Below, piece after piece: positions 50,199 through 59,995 of a stretch of DNA of 64,000 bases. Position 1 is the stretch's first letter. Each line of letters opens with the position of its first letter. This DNA is from Streptomyces sp. NBC_00440 (GTDB lineage Bacteria; Actinomycetota; Actinomycetes; Streptomycetales; Streptomycetaceae). The DNA lies in NCBI RefSeq assembly GCF_036014215.1, contig NZ_CP107921.1:977501-1041500 (forward strand), given 5' to 3'. The notes under the pieces are model-generated. The model was given only the letters and a program-made list of their open reading frames with translations. It was not told the origin of the DNA and did no database searches. Both the position numbers and the translations under genes were made by a program.

Positions 50199-50444
50199 AT
50201 GACTCTTCTGCACTACGGGACCCGGACCGGGACCGGACTGCGCCGGCTCCTCCCGTCCGCCCCTCAAGAATCCCTTCCGCAGAGCGCGGAAGCGCCGATC
50301 TACCAGGCCCTGGTCAGCCAGTGGGGACGGGCCGGCCGGACCCTCCCGGGCCGCCGCGACCAGGAGTGGGCACGCCTGACCGCGACGACCGTCCAGCCGG
50401 GTCAGTTCAGCGGGACTCAGGACCCGCGAGGTGGCGGGCGATGA
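50199..50444 (+). CDS. small hypothetical protein
   Basis: An 81-residue reading frame starting MTLLHYGTRTGTGLRRLLPS. The segment APIYQALVSQWGRAGRTLPG looks like a genuine short helical domain and resembles small proteins I have seen in Streptomyces, but I cannot name a family. No good ribosome site is seen at ATG 50199. Its end overlaps the converging acyl-CoA dehydrogenase gene by 38 bases, which lowers confidence. Confidence 0.4.
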   Translation: MTLLHYGTRTGTGLRRLLPSAPQESLPQSAEAPIYQALVSQWGRAGRTLPGRRDQEWARLTATTVQPGQFSGTQDPRGGGR

Positions 50445-51579
50445 CCATCCGCTGGATCTGATTGGTGCCCTCGACGATCTGCAGCACCTTGGCCTCCCGC
50501 ATGAACCGCTCGACCGGGAAGTCCGCGGTGTAGCCGTAGCCGCCGAGCACCTGGACCGCGTCGGTGGTGGCCCGCATCGCCGCGTCCGTGCAGAAGAGTT
50601 TGGCCATGGCCGCCTGCCGCGAGAAGGGCCGCCCGGCGTCCCGCAGCCGGGCGGCCGCGAGATAGAGGGACCGGCCCGCCTCGATCTGGGTGGCCATGTC
50701 GGCGAGCATGAAGCGCAGCCCCTGGAAGTCCGCGATGGGGTGGCCGAACTGCTGCCGCTCCGTGGCGTACCGCACCGCCTCGTCCAGCGCGGCCTGGGCG
50801 ACGCCGATGGCGCAGGCGGCGATCCCCAGCCGCCCGGAGTCGAGCGCGGAGAGGGCGATGGCGAAGCCCTGGCCCTCCTCCCCGATCAGCCGGTCGCCCG
50901 ACACCCGTACGGCGTCGAAGTGCAGCTGGGCGGTGGGCGAGCCCTTCATCCCCATCTTCTTCTCGGGGACGGCGGCGGACAGCCCCGCGGCGTCGCCCGG
51001 CACCAGGAACGCCGAGATCCCGCGCGCCCCCTCGCCGCCGGTGCGCGCCAGCACCGTGCAGAAATCGGCGATCCCGCCGTGTGTGATCCACGCCTTGGTG
51101 CCGGTGATGACCCAGTCGTCGCCGTCCCGCACGGCCTTCGTGCGGAGCGACGCGGCGTCCGAGCCCGAGGCGGGTTCGGAGAGGCAGTACGCCCCGAGCA
51201 GTCCCCCGCCGAGCATCGCGGGCAGCTGCGCGGACCGCTGCTCCTTGCTGCCGTATCCGGCGAGGGCGTGGCAGGCGAGCGAGTGGACGCTGACGCCGAG
51301 GCCGACGGTGAGCCGCGCCGCCGCCAGCTCTTCGAGCACCTGGAGGTAGACCTCGTACGGCTGGTCACCGCCGCCGTACGCGGAGTCGTAGGGGAGGCCG
51401 AGCAGTCCGGCATCCGAGAGCAGGGTGAAGACCTCGCGGGGGAACCGGCCGGCTTCCTCCTCGGCGGCCGCACCGGGCACGATCTCCCGCTGGACGATGT
51501 CGCGCACCAGCGCGAGCAGGTCCCGGGACTCCTCGGTGGGCAACTGACGGTCCACCAACTGCGGGGCGCGGTCGGACAT
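50407..51579 (-). CDS. acyl-CoA dehydrogenase
   Basis: A 390-residue FAD enzyme that introduces an alpha-beta double bond into acyl-CoA and passes electrons to ETF. Motifs: AYCLSEPASGSDAAS, WITHGGIADF, and RQQFGHPIADFQGLRF. The catalytic base glutamate is in QIVEGTNQIQRMVIARHL. Length is standard for short/medium-chain types. ATG 51579 has GGAGGAG upstream. Divergent from the chitinase gene. Confidence 0.95.
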   Translation of the reverse strand: MSDRAPQLVDRQLPTEESRDLLALVRDIVQREIVPGAAAEEEAGRFPREVFTLLSDAGLLGLPYDSAYGGGDQPYEVYLQVLEELAAARLTVGLGVSVHSLACHALAGYGSKEQRSAQLPAMLGGGLLGAYCLSEPASGSDAASLRTKAVRDGDDWVITGTKAWITHGGIADFCTVLARTGGEGARGISAFLVPGDAAGLSAAVPEKKMGMKGSPTAQLHFDAVRVSGDRLIGEEGQGFAIALSALDSGRLGIAACAIGVAQAALDEAVRYATERQQFGHPIADFQGLRFMLADMATQIEAGRSLYLAAARLRDAGRPFSRQAAMAKLFCTDAAMRATTDAVQVLGGYGYTADFPVERFMREAKVLQIVEGTNQIQRMVIARHLAGPESR

Positions 51580-51751
51580 GGCGACGCTCTCCTCCCTGTC
51601 GGGCGCTGCGGCGTACGCGTGGCCAGGGTGTGGCAACGCCGCCGGATCTCGCCTTCAGCCGATGCTGCCCTCCCGGATCGCGGAAGAGGCTGACCAGAGG
51701 CTGTGGCGGCTTGAGTATGCCCGATCGGCGGACTTCCGTCACGGGGCGGAA

Positions 51752-51795
51752 ATTGGTCCGAACCATTGACCGCACTGGTCTAGTCCTTCTATCTT
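51752..51795 (+). promoter_or_regulatory. chitinase promoter with two DasR-like sites
   Basis: TTGACC (51766-51771) and TATCTT (51790-51795) form a promoter with an 18-base spacer. ACTGGTCTAGTCCTTC (51774-51789), filling the spacer, and ATTGGTCCGAACCATT (51752-51767), overlapping the -35, both resemble the dre consensus ASTGGTCTAGACCAST (12 and 11 of 16 matches by my count). Paired repeats at the -35 are typical of Streptomyces chitinase promoters. Confidence 0.65.
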
Positions 51796-51883
51796 CCCGC
51801 TATCGGCTTTCCGCGTTCATGCCAAACACATGCACCAGACAGCTCCCCCCACCTTCCGTCCCCCTCCCCCACGAGGAGACAGC

Positions 51884-53161
<1,278 letters not shown>

Positions 53162-53175
53162 CTCCTCTCCGCATG

Positions 53176-53207
53176 AGGGGGTGGAGGCCGGCCGGCCTCC
53201 ACCCCCT
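53176..53207. terminator. perfect 32-base palindrome after the chitinase gene
   Basis: The 16-base arm beginning AGGGGGTGGAGG (53176-53191) is followed at once by its exact complement (53192-53207), giving a hairpin with a minimal loop. It lies between convergent chitinase and TetR genes and should terminate both. Confidence 0.85.
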
Positions 53208-53224
53208 GAGCGCGTCCCCCGGCC

Positions 53225-53866
53225 TCACTCCGGGGGCGGCGGCGACGGGCACTCGGCGACGAACTCGCCGATGGTGTCCAGGGTGTTGCGCAGCATCCGC
53301 ACCAGCAGCTCACGGATCTGCGCACGGTCGAGTTCCTGGTGGCCGAGCCAGTCGAGCGTGATGCCCTCCACGGCGCTCAGCCAGCCCAGCAGCGCGAGCC
53401 TGGCCAGGAGCGGGATGTCCCGGTGCCCGTAGGCGCCCTCCGCGATGGTGGCGATGAGTTCCTCACGGACCGCGCCGCGCAGCGCCTGCACCTGGGTGTC
53501 GAAGCCGACGCCGCCGGTCACGATGGTGCGGAAGGCCGCCCGGTTGTTCTGGGCGTAGAGCAGATAGCCCTCGACGGTGCGGTGCACGCGGTCGGCCCTG
53601 GGCAGCTCGGTCTCGCCGGCCGCGCGGGCGACCAGCTCGGCCACCGACTCCTCGACGACGGCGAGGTAGTAGCCGCGTTTGCTCTTGAAGTAGTAGTAGA
53701 TGAGCCCTTTCGCGACCCCCGCGTGCCGGGCGATGTCGTCCATCGACAGTGCGTCGTACGACGTGTCGGCGAACAGTCTCCGCCCGGTGGCGATGAGGTC
53801 CGTGCGACGGAGCTGGGAACGCTCGGTCGGGGTGCGCTGATGTATGTACGGTCCGCTCTGGTTCAC
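53225..53866 (-). CDS. TetR family transcriptional regulator
   Basis: A 213-residue regulator. The HTH is DLIATGRRLFADTSYDALSM with IARHAGVAKGLIYYYFKSKRG. The C-terminal domain (GYLLYAQNNRAAFRTIVTGG; GWLSAVEGITLDWLG) is the type seen in regulators of lipid or acyl-CoA genes. GTG 53866 is taken with AGGG upstream. It could bind the TGACG-N3-CGTCA operators in this window, but nothing in the sequence proves this. Confidence 0.92.
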   Translation of the reverse strand: MNQSGPYIHQRTPTERSQLRRTDLIATGRRLFADTSYDALSMDDIARHAGVAKGLIYYYFKSKRGYYLAVVEESVAELVARAAGETELPRADRVHRTVEGYLLYAQNNRAAFRTIVTGGVGFDTQVQALRGAVREELIATIAEGAYGHRDIPLLARLALLGWLSAVEGITLDWLGHQELDRAQIRELLVRMLRNTLDTIGEFVAECPSPPPPE

Positions 53867-54182
53867 GTCCGGCCCTGTTCCGCCACTGCTCAGGAGGTTG
53901 CCACTGCCCTCGTAGGCCCGAAGTATGGCAGACCGCTCAGGGCCAAGTTCTTCAGGCCGTGGAGCCGTTGACCTGGGAACGGCCCGCCGGATGCGACGCC
54001 GCCGAAGGGACGGCGGCAGGTGAGGCACGGCATCAAACGACACCTCAAATGCTCTGCGCCGCGCCCCAGTTGGGTCAACGGGGAGGTAATCGCCGTGCCC
54101 TGGAGGGATCCTGTGCCGGTCCGCCGGAAGCCCTGCTGGACAGATCACCGCCGAGTACACTCCGTGACCGACGGAGGACCGT
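53867..54182. other. gene-free stretch between tetR and the kinase gene
   Basis: About 315 bases without a supported gene. TACACT near 54156 could be a -10 for the kinase operon, without a good -35, and GGAGGA (54173-54178) is the kinase ribosome site. No palindrome stands out. Confidence 0.3.
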
Positions 54183-56129
54183 GTGGTGTCATGCGGCGCG
54201 AGGGGTGAGGACGGGGCGGTGCTGATGACGCCAGAGGCAGGAATCAAGGTCGCAGGCCGGTATCTGTTGCAGGAGACCATCGGCAAGGGCGGGATGGGCG
54301 TCGTGTGGCGGGCCTGGGACGAACGGCTGGAGCGGCAGGTCGCGGTCAAGTTCGCCCACCCGGACGACGACCGGTCCACGCAGCAGCTCATGAAGGAGGC
54401 GCGCAACGCCGGGCGGCTGCACCACGCGAACATCGTGGGGGTCTTCGACTACGACCACGACGCCGACACCTGCTGGATCGTCATGGAGTACGTGCCCGCG
54501 CAGAGCCTGGCGCAGATCGTCCACGAGCGGGGTCTGCTCCCGCCCCAGGAGGCCGGGGCGATCGGCAGCCAGATCGCGGCCGCGCTCGCGAAGTCCCACA
54601 GCGCGGGCGTGGTGCACGGCGATGTGACCCCGGAGAACATCCTGGTCACCGACGAAGGCATCGCCAGGCTCACCGACTTCGGGATCTCCCGGGCGCTGTG
54701 GAGCGAGGCCACCCGGACGACAACCGGTGTCGTACGGGGCAAGCCCCGCTATCTGGCGCCCGAGCTGGTCAGGGGGAAGCGGGGAGACGAGAAGTCCGAT
54801 GTGTTCTCCCTGGGCGCGACCCTGTACGCGGCGGTCGAGGGCCAGTCGCCGTACGGGCAGGCCGAGCACCCCATGGCGTATGTGGCCCGGGCGATCGAGG
54901 GGCACCTCGAACCCGCGGTCCGGGCCGGCCTGCTCACCGGGCCACTGGCCGCGCTGCTGGAGCTGGAGCCCCGGAACCGGCCCGACGCCACCGGGGCGTA
55001 CGAGCTGCTGACCCGGGCCGCCCCGCCTGCGCCGGAGATCACGGCGAAGCTGAACGACGGCCGCACTCTGCCGATCGGTCCCCTCCTGTCCGTCACACGC
55101 CGGTTGCCACGGGTCGTACGCCGTCGGCGCCGAGCGCTCGCGATCACGTCGGGGGCGCTGGTCGCGGCGGCGGCGATCGCGGCCGCCGGCCTGCACCCGT
55201 GGACCGCGGGGGAAGACAGCCGGACGCATACGGACGGTGCCAAGTCCTCGGCCACGGCCGGCGCGGGCCGGGCCGGGACCATCGGCGACGCCGCTACGGC
55301 GGCCCCCTGCGGACTGCTCGACGCGGCGTCGCTGAGCCGGTTCGGCGAGACCCGGCTCGACCCGGCCTACGGAGAGTTCAACCGCTGCGACGTCGTGGTG
55401 GAGACCGGCAACGGGGACGAACTCGCCGACCTGGAACTCGCCTTCGACAGGGCCCCGGCACAGTTCGGTGGCGACGTGCCCACCCGGCGGGTCGGCAACG
55501 TCACCGTCGGGTCGTACGCACGCGACGGGGACGAGTGCGAGCGGCACATCGCGACCGCTGACCACGAACAGGTCGTGATCGTGGCAAAGCGGCGTGCGGC
55601 GGGGGCACCCGAACCGTGCGAACTGGCCGACGCGGGCACCGACGTGGCGGTGGGTGTGCTGGACCGGGGCGCGGTTCCGCGGCGCTCCTCAACCGCCGCC
55701 GCGGCCTCCCTGGCCCGTCGCGACGCATGCTCACTGCTGGACGCGTCCGCCATCGAGAAGGCGGCCGGTGTCGAGACGCAGCACCCGGAGCGGGGCTTCG
55801 GCAACTGGCAGTGCGGGTGGTCCTCGTCCACCGGCGACGCGGGCGTGGACGTCCTGTTCAACCGGGACAACGAACTGTCGGACAACGGAAAGCCGGCACG
55901 GGTCGCCGGGCGGAAGAGCTATGTGTCCCCGGGGGAATCCGGCGACGACAGCTGTGTCGTGCGCACCCCGCACCGTACGTATACGACCGCCGTCGGCGAC
56001 GACATCGTCGAGTTCGTCGAACTGACCGTATACGCACCGCAGTCGGCCGGCCGGCTCTGCGACACCGCCAAGAAGCTGTCGGCCACCGTGGTGCAGAACC
56101 TCGCCGAGCAGCTGCCGGAGAGCAAGTGA
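54183..56129 (+). CDS. membrane Ser/Thr protein kinase with duplicated extracellular domain
   Basis: A 648-residue Hanks-type kinase. The N-terminal kinase domain has IGKGGMGVVW, the ATP lysine in QVAVKFAH, DFGISRAL and YLAPELV. The catalytic loop reads VVHGDVTPENIL (143-154), with Gly and Thr where Arg and Lys are usual. A membrane segment (ALAITSGALVAAAAIAAAG) is followed by two Cys-containing repeats, PCGLLDAASLSRFG and ACSLLDASAIEKAAG, resembling DUF3558-type domains. GGAGGA 4 bases before GTG 54183 decides the start (GTG 54186 also possible). The FHA gene overlaps its stop. Confidence 0.9.
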   Translation: MVSCGARGEDGAVLMTPEAGIKVAGRYLLQETIGKGGMGVVWRAWDERLERQVAVKFAHPDDDRSTQQLMKEARNAGRLHHANIVGVFDYDHDADTCWIVMEYVPAQSLAQIVHERGLLPPQEAGAIGSQIAAALAKSHSAGVVHGDVTPENILVTDEGIARLTDFGISRALWSEATRTTTGVVRGKPRYLAPELVRGKRGDEKSDVFSLGATLYAAVEGQSPYGQAEHPMAYVARAIEGHLEPAVRAGLLTGPLAALLELEPRNRPDATGAYELLTRAAPPAPEITAKLNDGRTLPIGPLLSVTRRLPRVVRRRRRALAITSGALVAAAAIAAAGLHPWTAGEDSRTHTDGAKSSATAGAGRAGTIGDAATAAPCGLLDAASLSRFGETRLDPAYGEFNRCDVVVETGNGDELADLELAFDRAPAQFGGDVPTRRVGNVTVGSYARDGDECERHIATADHEQVVIVAKRRAAGAPEPCELADAGTDVAVGVLDRGAVPRRSSTAAAASLARRDACSLLDASAIEKAAGVETQHPERGFGNWQCGWSSSTGDAGVDVLFNRDNELSDNGKPARVAGRKSYVSPGESGDDSCVVRTPHRTYTTAVGDDIVEFVELTVYAPQSAGRLCDTAKKLSATVVQNLAEQLPESK

Positions 56130-56929
56130 CCGTGCGCCCCACGACGGCTCGCCCCGCCGACGGGCGCACCCTGCCCGCCGGTTACGGCAGTCTGGCCAGG
56201 GGCGCCTCAGGCCCCGTGCCCGGGACGCTCTACGCACTGGCGCTCACCGGCGGCATGGCACTGGGCCCGGGTGAGGGCCGTGAGGTGCTGTTCGGCCGCA
56301 ACCGGCCCGATGTGCACATCTGTCTGGGCGAGGACGATGCCCGGGTGAGCCGTCACCAGGGCACGTTCACCCACCGGGGCGGGCAGTGGTGGGTACGGAA
56401 CGACGGGCGGTTGCCGATCCGCTGCGCCGGGACCCGGCTGCTGTTCGGGGGCGAGGAGCCGTTTCCCCTCGCGACCGGCTACACCCCGTTGTTCGCGGGT
56501 GGTTCGCGAGGCCGCGAGCACCTGCTGGAGGTCTTCGTCACCGGTCCCGAGGACGAGCGTCCGGCACCGCGCCACGGTGACGTCACCCGGCCGCCCCGGG
56601 TGTGGCTGCTCACTGAACAGGAGAAGTTGGCCCTCATCGCGCTGGGACGCCGTTACCTGTTGCACGAGCCCCGCCCGCAGCCGCTGACGTGGAAGCAGAC
56701 AGCCGCCCAGCTGGCTGAGTTGCAGCCGGGGGCGGGCTGGACCGACAAACGCGTCGAGCACCTGGTCAACGCCGTACGTCTGCGGCTGTCCCGCGACGGG
56801 GTGCCCTGGCTGACCCGCGAGGAGGTGGGCGAGCCGGTCGGCAACGCGCTCAACGACCACCTGATCCGCGCCCTGATGGTGTCGACCAGTCTCGTACCGA
56901 TGGACCTGTCGCTGATCGACGCCGCCTGA
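56126..56929 (+). CDS. FHA-domain protein
   Basis: A 267-residue cytoplasmic protein. The FHA-like fold covers about residues 50-110 (VLFGRNRPDVHICLGEDDARVSRH in two strands, then GGQWWVRNDGRLPI), and should bind phosphothreonine. The C-terminal part (LTEQEKLALIALGRRYL; WTDKRVEHLVNAVRLRLSRDG) looks like a helical DNA-binding-type module. GTG 56126 overlaps the kinase stop (GTGA) with GGAG upstream, so it is very likely a partner or substrate of that kinase. Confidence 0.88.
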   Translation: MTVRPTTARPADGRTLPAGYGSLARGASGPVPGTLYALALTGGMALGPGEGREVLFGRNRPDVHICLGEDDARVSRHQGTFTHRGGQWWVRNDGRLPIRCAGTRLLFGGEEPFPLATGYTPLFAGGSRGREHLLEVFVTGPEDERPAPRHGDVTRPPRVWLLTEQEKLALIALGRRYLLHEPRPQPLTWKQTAAQLAELQPGAGWTDKRVEHLVNAVRLRLSRDGVPWLTREEVGEPVGNALNDHLIRALMVSTSLVPMDLSLIDAA

Positions 56930-57007
56930 TGCCCCGCTGACGCCGGCCGCCGGGCCCGGGCTCCTCCTCGGGACCCCTCCCCGGGACAGCTCCTACGCTC
57001 ACGCACC

Positions 57008-57838
57008 ATGACGACCACGACCCGCCGCCCGAACGGCATCCGCAGCCGGCTCCTCCCCGGAGCCGCCCTGCTGGCGACGCTCACGGCCGCGACCGCACAG
57101 CCCCTGGCCCCGGCCTCCGCCGCAGACTCCGTGGTGTCACGATCCGTACGGCTCGTCATCACCGAAGGCGGCACCGCCGGGCACCCGGCTGTCCACCGCG
57201 GCAACGGCCGCACCGTCGACGGCATCACCGTCGAGGCCGACCACGTCGTGGTCGAGGGGTACGCCGTCGACACCCCGCAGGCCCCCGGCATCGAGATGAC
57301 CGGCCACGACATCACCGTACGGAACAACACCGTGACCCGCCCGCACGGCGGCGACGGTGATGGCCTGCGCTTCTTCGGCGACGACCTGAAGATCCAGCAC
57401 AACACCATCACCGGCGCCTCCAACCGGTACGGCCACGCCGACTGCATGCAGACCTTCGCCAGCGACACCCCGCCCAGCCACCACGTCCTGATCGAGGGCA
57501 ACCGGTGCGAGCGGATCGACAACATGTGCCTGATGGCCGAGGGCCCCAACGACGGCGAGGGCGACGGCCGCGGCCACACGTACGACATCAGAGTCAGGAA
57601 CAACTACTGCGGGACCCTGAAGGCCTCACAGACCCTGATGTTCGAGGACGTCCAGCACGCCACCGTCACCGGCAACGTCTTCGCCGCCGCCCCCGACCAT
57701 GCCATCGGCCTGGCGATCCATTCCACGGGCGCCCAGGTCAGGGGCAACAAGGTCAGCTCCCGCATCCGCTACGAAGTCGGCATCGACCGGTCTTCCCTGC
57801 CGGGCTACCGGGGCCCGCGGCCGGGCGGCGCCCCCTGA
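57008..57838 (+). CDS. secreted right-handed parallel beta-helix protein
   Basis: A 276-residue exported protein. The signal peptide ends at about residue 39 (PLAPASAAD). The rest shows pectate-lyase-like beta-helix coils with regularly spaced ITV/VxxN steps (GITVEADHVVVEGYAV; HDITVRNNTVTRP; HHVLIEGNRC). It probably acts on or binds an extracellular polysaccharide; no catalytic set could be assigned. The FHA gene ends 78 bases upstream, so co-transcription is possible but not required. Confidence 0.85.
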   Translation: MTTTTRRPNGIRSRLLPGAALLATLTAATAQPLAPASAADSVVSRSVRLVITEGGTAGHPAVHRGNGRTVDGITVEADHVVVEGYAVDTPQAPGIEMTGHDITVRNNTVTRPHGGDGDGLRFFGDDLKIQHNTITGASNRYGHADCMQTFASDTPPSHHVLIEGNRCERIDNMCLMAEGPNDGEGDGRGHTYDIRVRNNYCGTLKASQTLMFEDVQHATVTGNVFAAAPDHAIGLAIHSTGAQVRGNKVSSRIRYEVGIDRSSLPGYRGPRPGGAP

Positions 57839-57881
57839 CCACTCGTCGCGGCAGGTGGAGGTCACCGGGGGCCGGACGGTC

Positions 57882-58901
57882 TCAGGCGTGCAGGACGCAG
57901 TCCACCTCCTGCCCGGACGGAAAGGTGACCCGGGGCGGTGCGACCTGCCCGCACTCGGCATGCGCCAACGGGCAGCGCGGGTGGAAACGGCAGCCCGACG
58001 GCGGGGTGATGAGGCTCGGTGGTTCCCCCTGCGACGAGGTGATGTCGAAGGCGCTGCCCGCGTCGGGGGAAAGGAGCCGCTCCGGGTCGGGAGAGGAATC
58101 CAGCAAGAGCTTCGTATAGGGGTGTTTGGGGTGCTGGATGACGTCTTCGGTGGGCCCGGACTCGACGACCTGTCCCGCGTACATCACATGAATACGGTCC
58201 GCGAGATAGCGGGCGCTGGCGATGTCGTGGGTGATGTACAGCAGGCTGAGCCCTTCCTCGTCCCGCAACCGGGCAAGGAGATTGAGCATGTCCAGGCGGA
58301 TCGACACATCGAGCATCGAGATCGGCTCATCACCGATCAGGACACTCGGACGGACCGCGAGAGCGCGGGCGATCACGACGCGCTGACGCTGGCCGCCGGA
58401 GAGTTCATGGGGCAGTTTGTCGATGAATTGCCCGGCCGGTGCAAGGTTGACCTTCTCCAGGAGATCGAGGACCTGGAGCCTGCGTTCGCTCTTCGAGGCC
58501 GCCGCATGGCCGTGCAGCCGCAGTGCTCGTTCCAGGTTGTGCCGGACCCTGCGCTGCGGGTTGAGCGAGCCGAAGGGATCCTGGAAGATCATCTGCACGG
58601 CCGAGTGATAGGCCCGCGCAGCCTTGGTATCCGGTTGCACGGCAGTGCCGTTCAGCCGGATCTCCCCCGCGGTGGCACCGTGGAAAAGGGCGAGGAGCCG
58701 GGCGAGTGTGGTCTTGCCGCTGCCGCTCTCGCCCACCAGCGCGACGATCTCACCCCGGTGGAGCGTGAGATGGACATTCTCCACGGCGCGCACCACCTGG
58801 TGTCGGCCGAGGCCACGGGTGACGTCGAAGTGGCGGCTCACCCCGACCGCTTCGAGTACGGGCACCAGCCCACGGGCCTGCGCGGGAACGGCGGTCGTCA
58901 C
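57882..58901 (-). CDS. oligopeptide/nickel ABC transporter ATPase, DppF/OppF type
   Basis: A 339-residue ATPase. Walker A LVGESGSGKTTLARLL, signature LSGGQRQRVVIARAL, Walker B VLIGDEPISMLD, and the C-terminal oligopeptide-type extension with CRFHPRCPLAHAEC (possible Fe-S or metal site common in this group). GTG 58901 has GAGGAG upstream and overlaps the preceding stop as GTGA. Last gene of a five-gene importer operon. Confidence 0.93.
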   Translation of the reverse strand: MTTAVPAQARGLVPVLEAVGVSRHFDVTRGLGRHQVVRAVENVHLTLHRGEIVALVGESGSGKTTLARLLALFHGATAGEIRLNGTAVQPDTKAARAYHSAVQMIFQDPFGSLNPQRRVRHNLERALRLHGHAAASKSERRLQVLDLLEKVNLAPAGQFIDKLPHELSGGQRQRVVIARALAVRPSVLIGDEPISMLDVSIRLDMLNLLARLRDEEGLSLLYITHDIASARYLADRIHVMYAGQVVESGPTEDVIQHPKHPYTKLLLDSSPDPERLLSPDAGSAFDITSSQGEPPSLITPPSGCRFHPRCPLAHAECGQVAPPRVTFPSGQEVDCVLHA

Positions 58902-59995
58902 CGGTTCAACTCCTCGTGTGGGGCGGACTGTTCCGCGCGCTCGGCCACCGGCGGCGCGTCGCTCGTATGCAGATGGCAGGCAACCTGGCGGTCTCCCGCC
59001 GTTACGAGTTCGGGGGTGCGGGTGTCGCACGGTGCGAACGCCCGATCGCAGCGCGGGTGGAAGGCGCATCCCGCAGGAGGAGACAGCAGGCTCGGTGGAA
59101 CGCCGGGTATTCCGGTCAGCTGCCGCTTGGGCGCGAAGAGCGGTGGGAACGAGTCCCGCAGACCACGGGTGTAGGGGTGTTGCGGGTCGGCGTAGAGAGC
59201 CTTCGCCGGGCCCTCTTCCACGATGCGTCCCGCGTACATGATCGCGATCCGGTCGGCGAGTTCGAGCAGCAGGGACAGGTCGTGGGTGACGAAGACCACG
59301 GCGAAGTCGAGCCGTTCGCGCATCCGGAGCACCTGCGACAGGATCTGGCGCTGCATCACCACGTCGACGGCCGTGGTGGGTTCGTCCATCACGATGAGGG
59401 ACGGCTCGCAGGCGAGGGCGAGCGCGATCGAGGCGCGCTGGCGCATGCCGCCGGACAGCTCGTGCGGATAGGCGCGAAGGCGGTCCGCGGAGATGCCGAC
59501 CAGGGCGACCAGTTCGGCTGCCCGCTCCCACGCCGCCTTCCTGCCCATCGTCGGATCGTGGGCCCGCAGGACATCGGCGAACTGCGCGCCGAGCCGCATC
59601 ACCGGGTTGAGAGCGTCCATGGCGGACTGCATCACGATCGCGATCTCGCTCCACCGCAGGCGGCGCAGCACGCGCTCCGGCTGCGCCACCAGGTCCAGGG
59701 GGTCGGAGCCTTCTCGGTGCAGGAGGATCGAGCCGTTCGTGGTCACAGCCGGCATCCGCTGCAAGCGGGTCAGCGCGGTGATCAGCGTCGACTTGCCCGA
59801 TCCTGACTCACCTGCGACACCGAGGATTTCGCCCCGGCGCAGATGGAAGGTCAGCTCACGGCAGGCCACGACGCCGGGGTCGGGCGCGGGCCTGACGTAC
59901 TCGACGGTGAGGTCCTTCACTTCGAGCAGGAGGTCGTGCCGGCGCTGTGCGAGGTCGACCGCGCCCGTGCTGTCGGGGTGTACGGCGCCGGTCAT
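58898..59995 (-). CDS. oligopeptide/nickel ABC transporter ATPase, DppD/OppD type
   Basis: A 365-residue ATPase with Walker [17 protein letters not shown], signature [15 protein letters not shown], Walker [13 protein letters not shown] and the C-terminal [14 protein letters not shown] motif. Together with the DppF-like subunit it powers import. ATG 59995 overlaps the permease stop as ATGA; the downstream ATPase overlaps its own stop. Confidence 0.94.
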   Translation of the reverse strand: MTGAVHPDSTGAVDLAQRRHDLLLEVKDLTVEYVRPAPDPGVVACRELTFHLRRGEILGVAGESGSGKSTLITALTRLQRMPAVTTNGSILLHREGSDPLDLVAQPERVLRRLRWSEIAIVMQSAMDALNPVMRLGAQFADVLRAHDPTMGRKAAWERAAELVALVGISADRLRAYPHELSGGMRQRASIALALACEPSLIVMDEPTTAVDVVMQRQILSQVLRMRERLDFAVVFVTHDLSLLLELADRIAIMYAGRIVEEGPAKALYADPQHPYTRGLRDSFPPLFAPKRQLTGIPGVPPSLLSPPAGCAFHPRCDRAFAPCDTRTPELVTAGDRQVACHLHTSDAPPVAERAEQSAPHEELNR

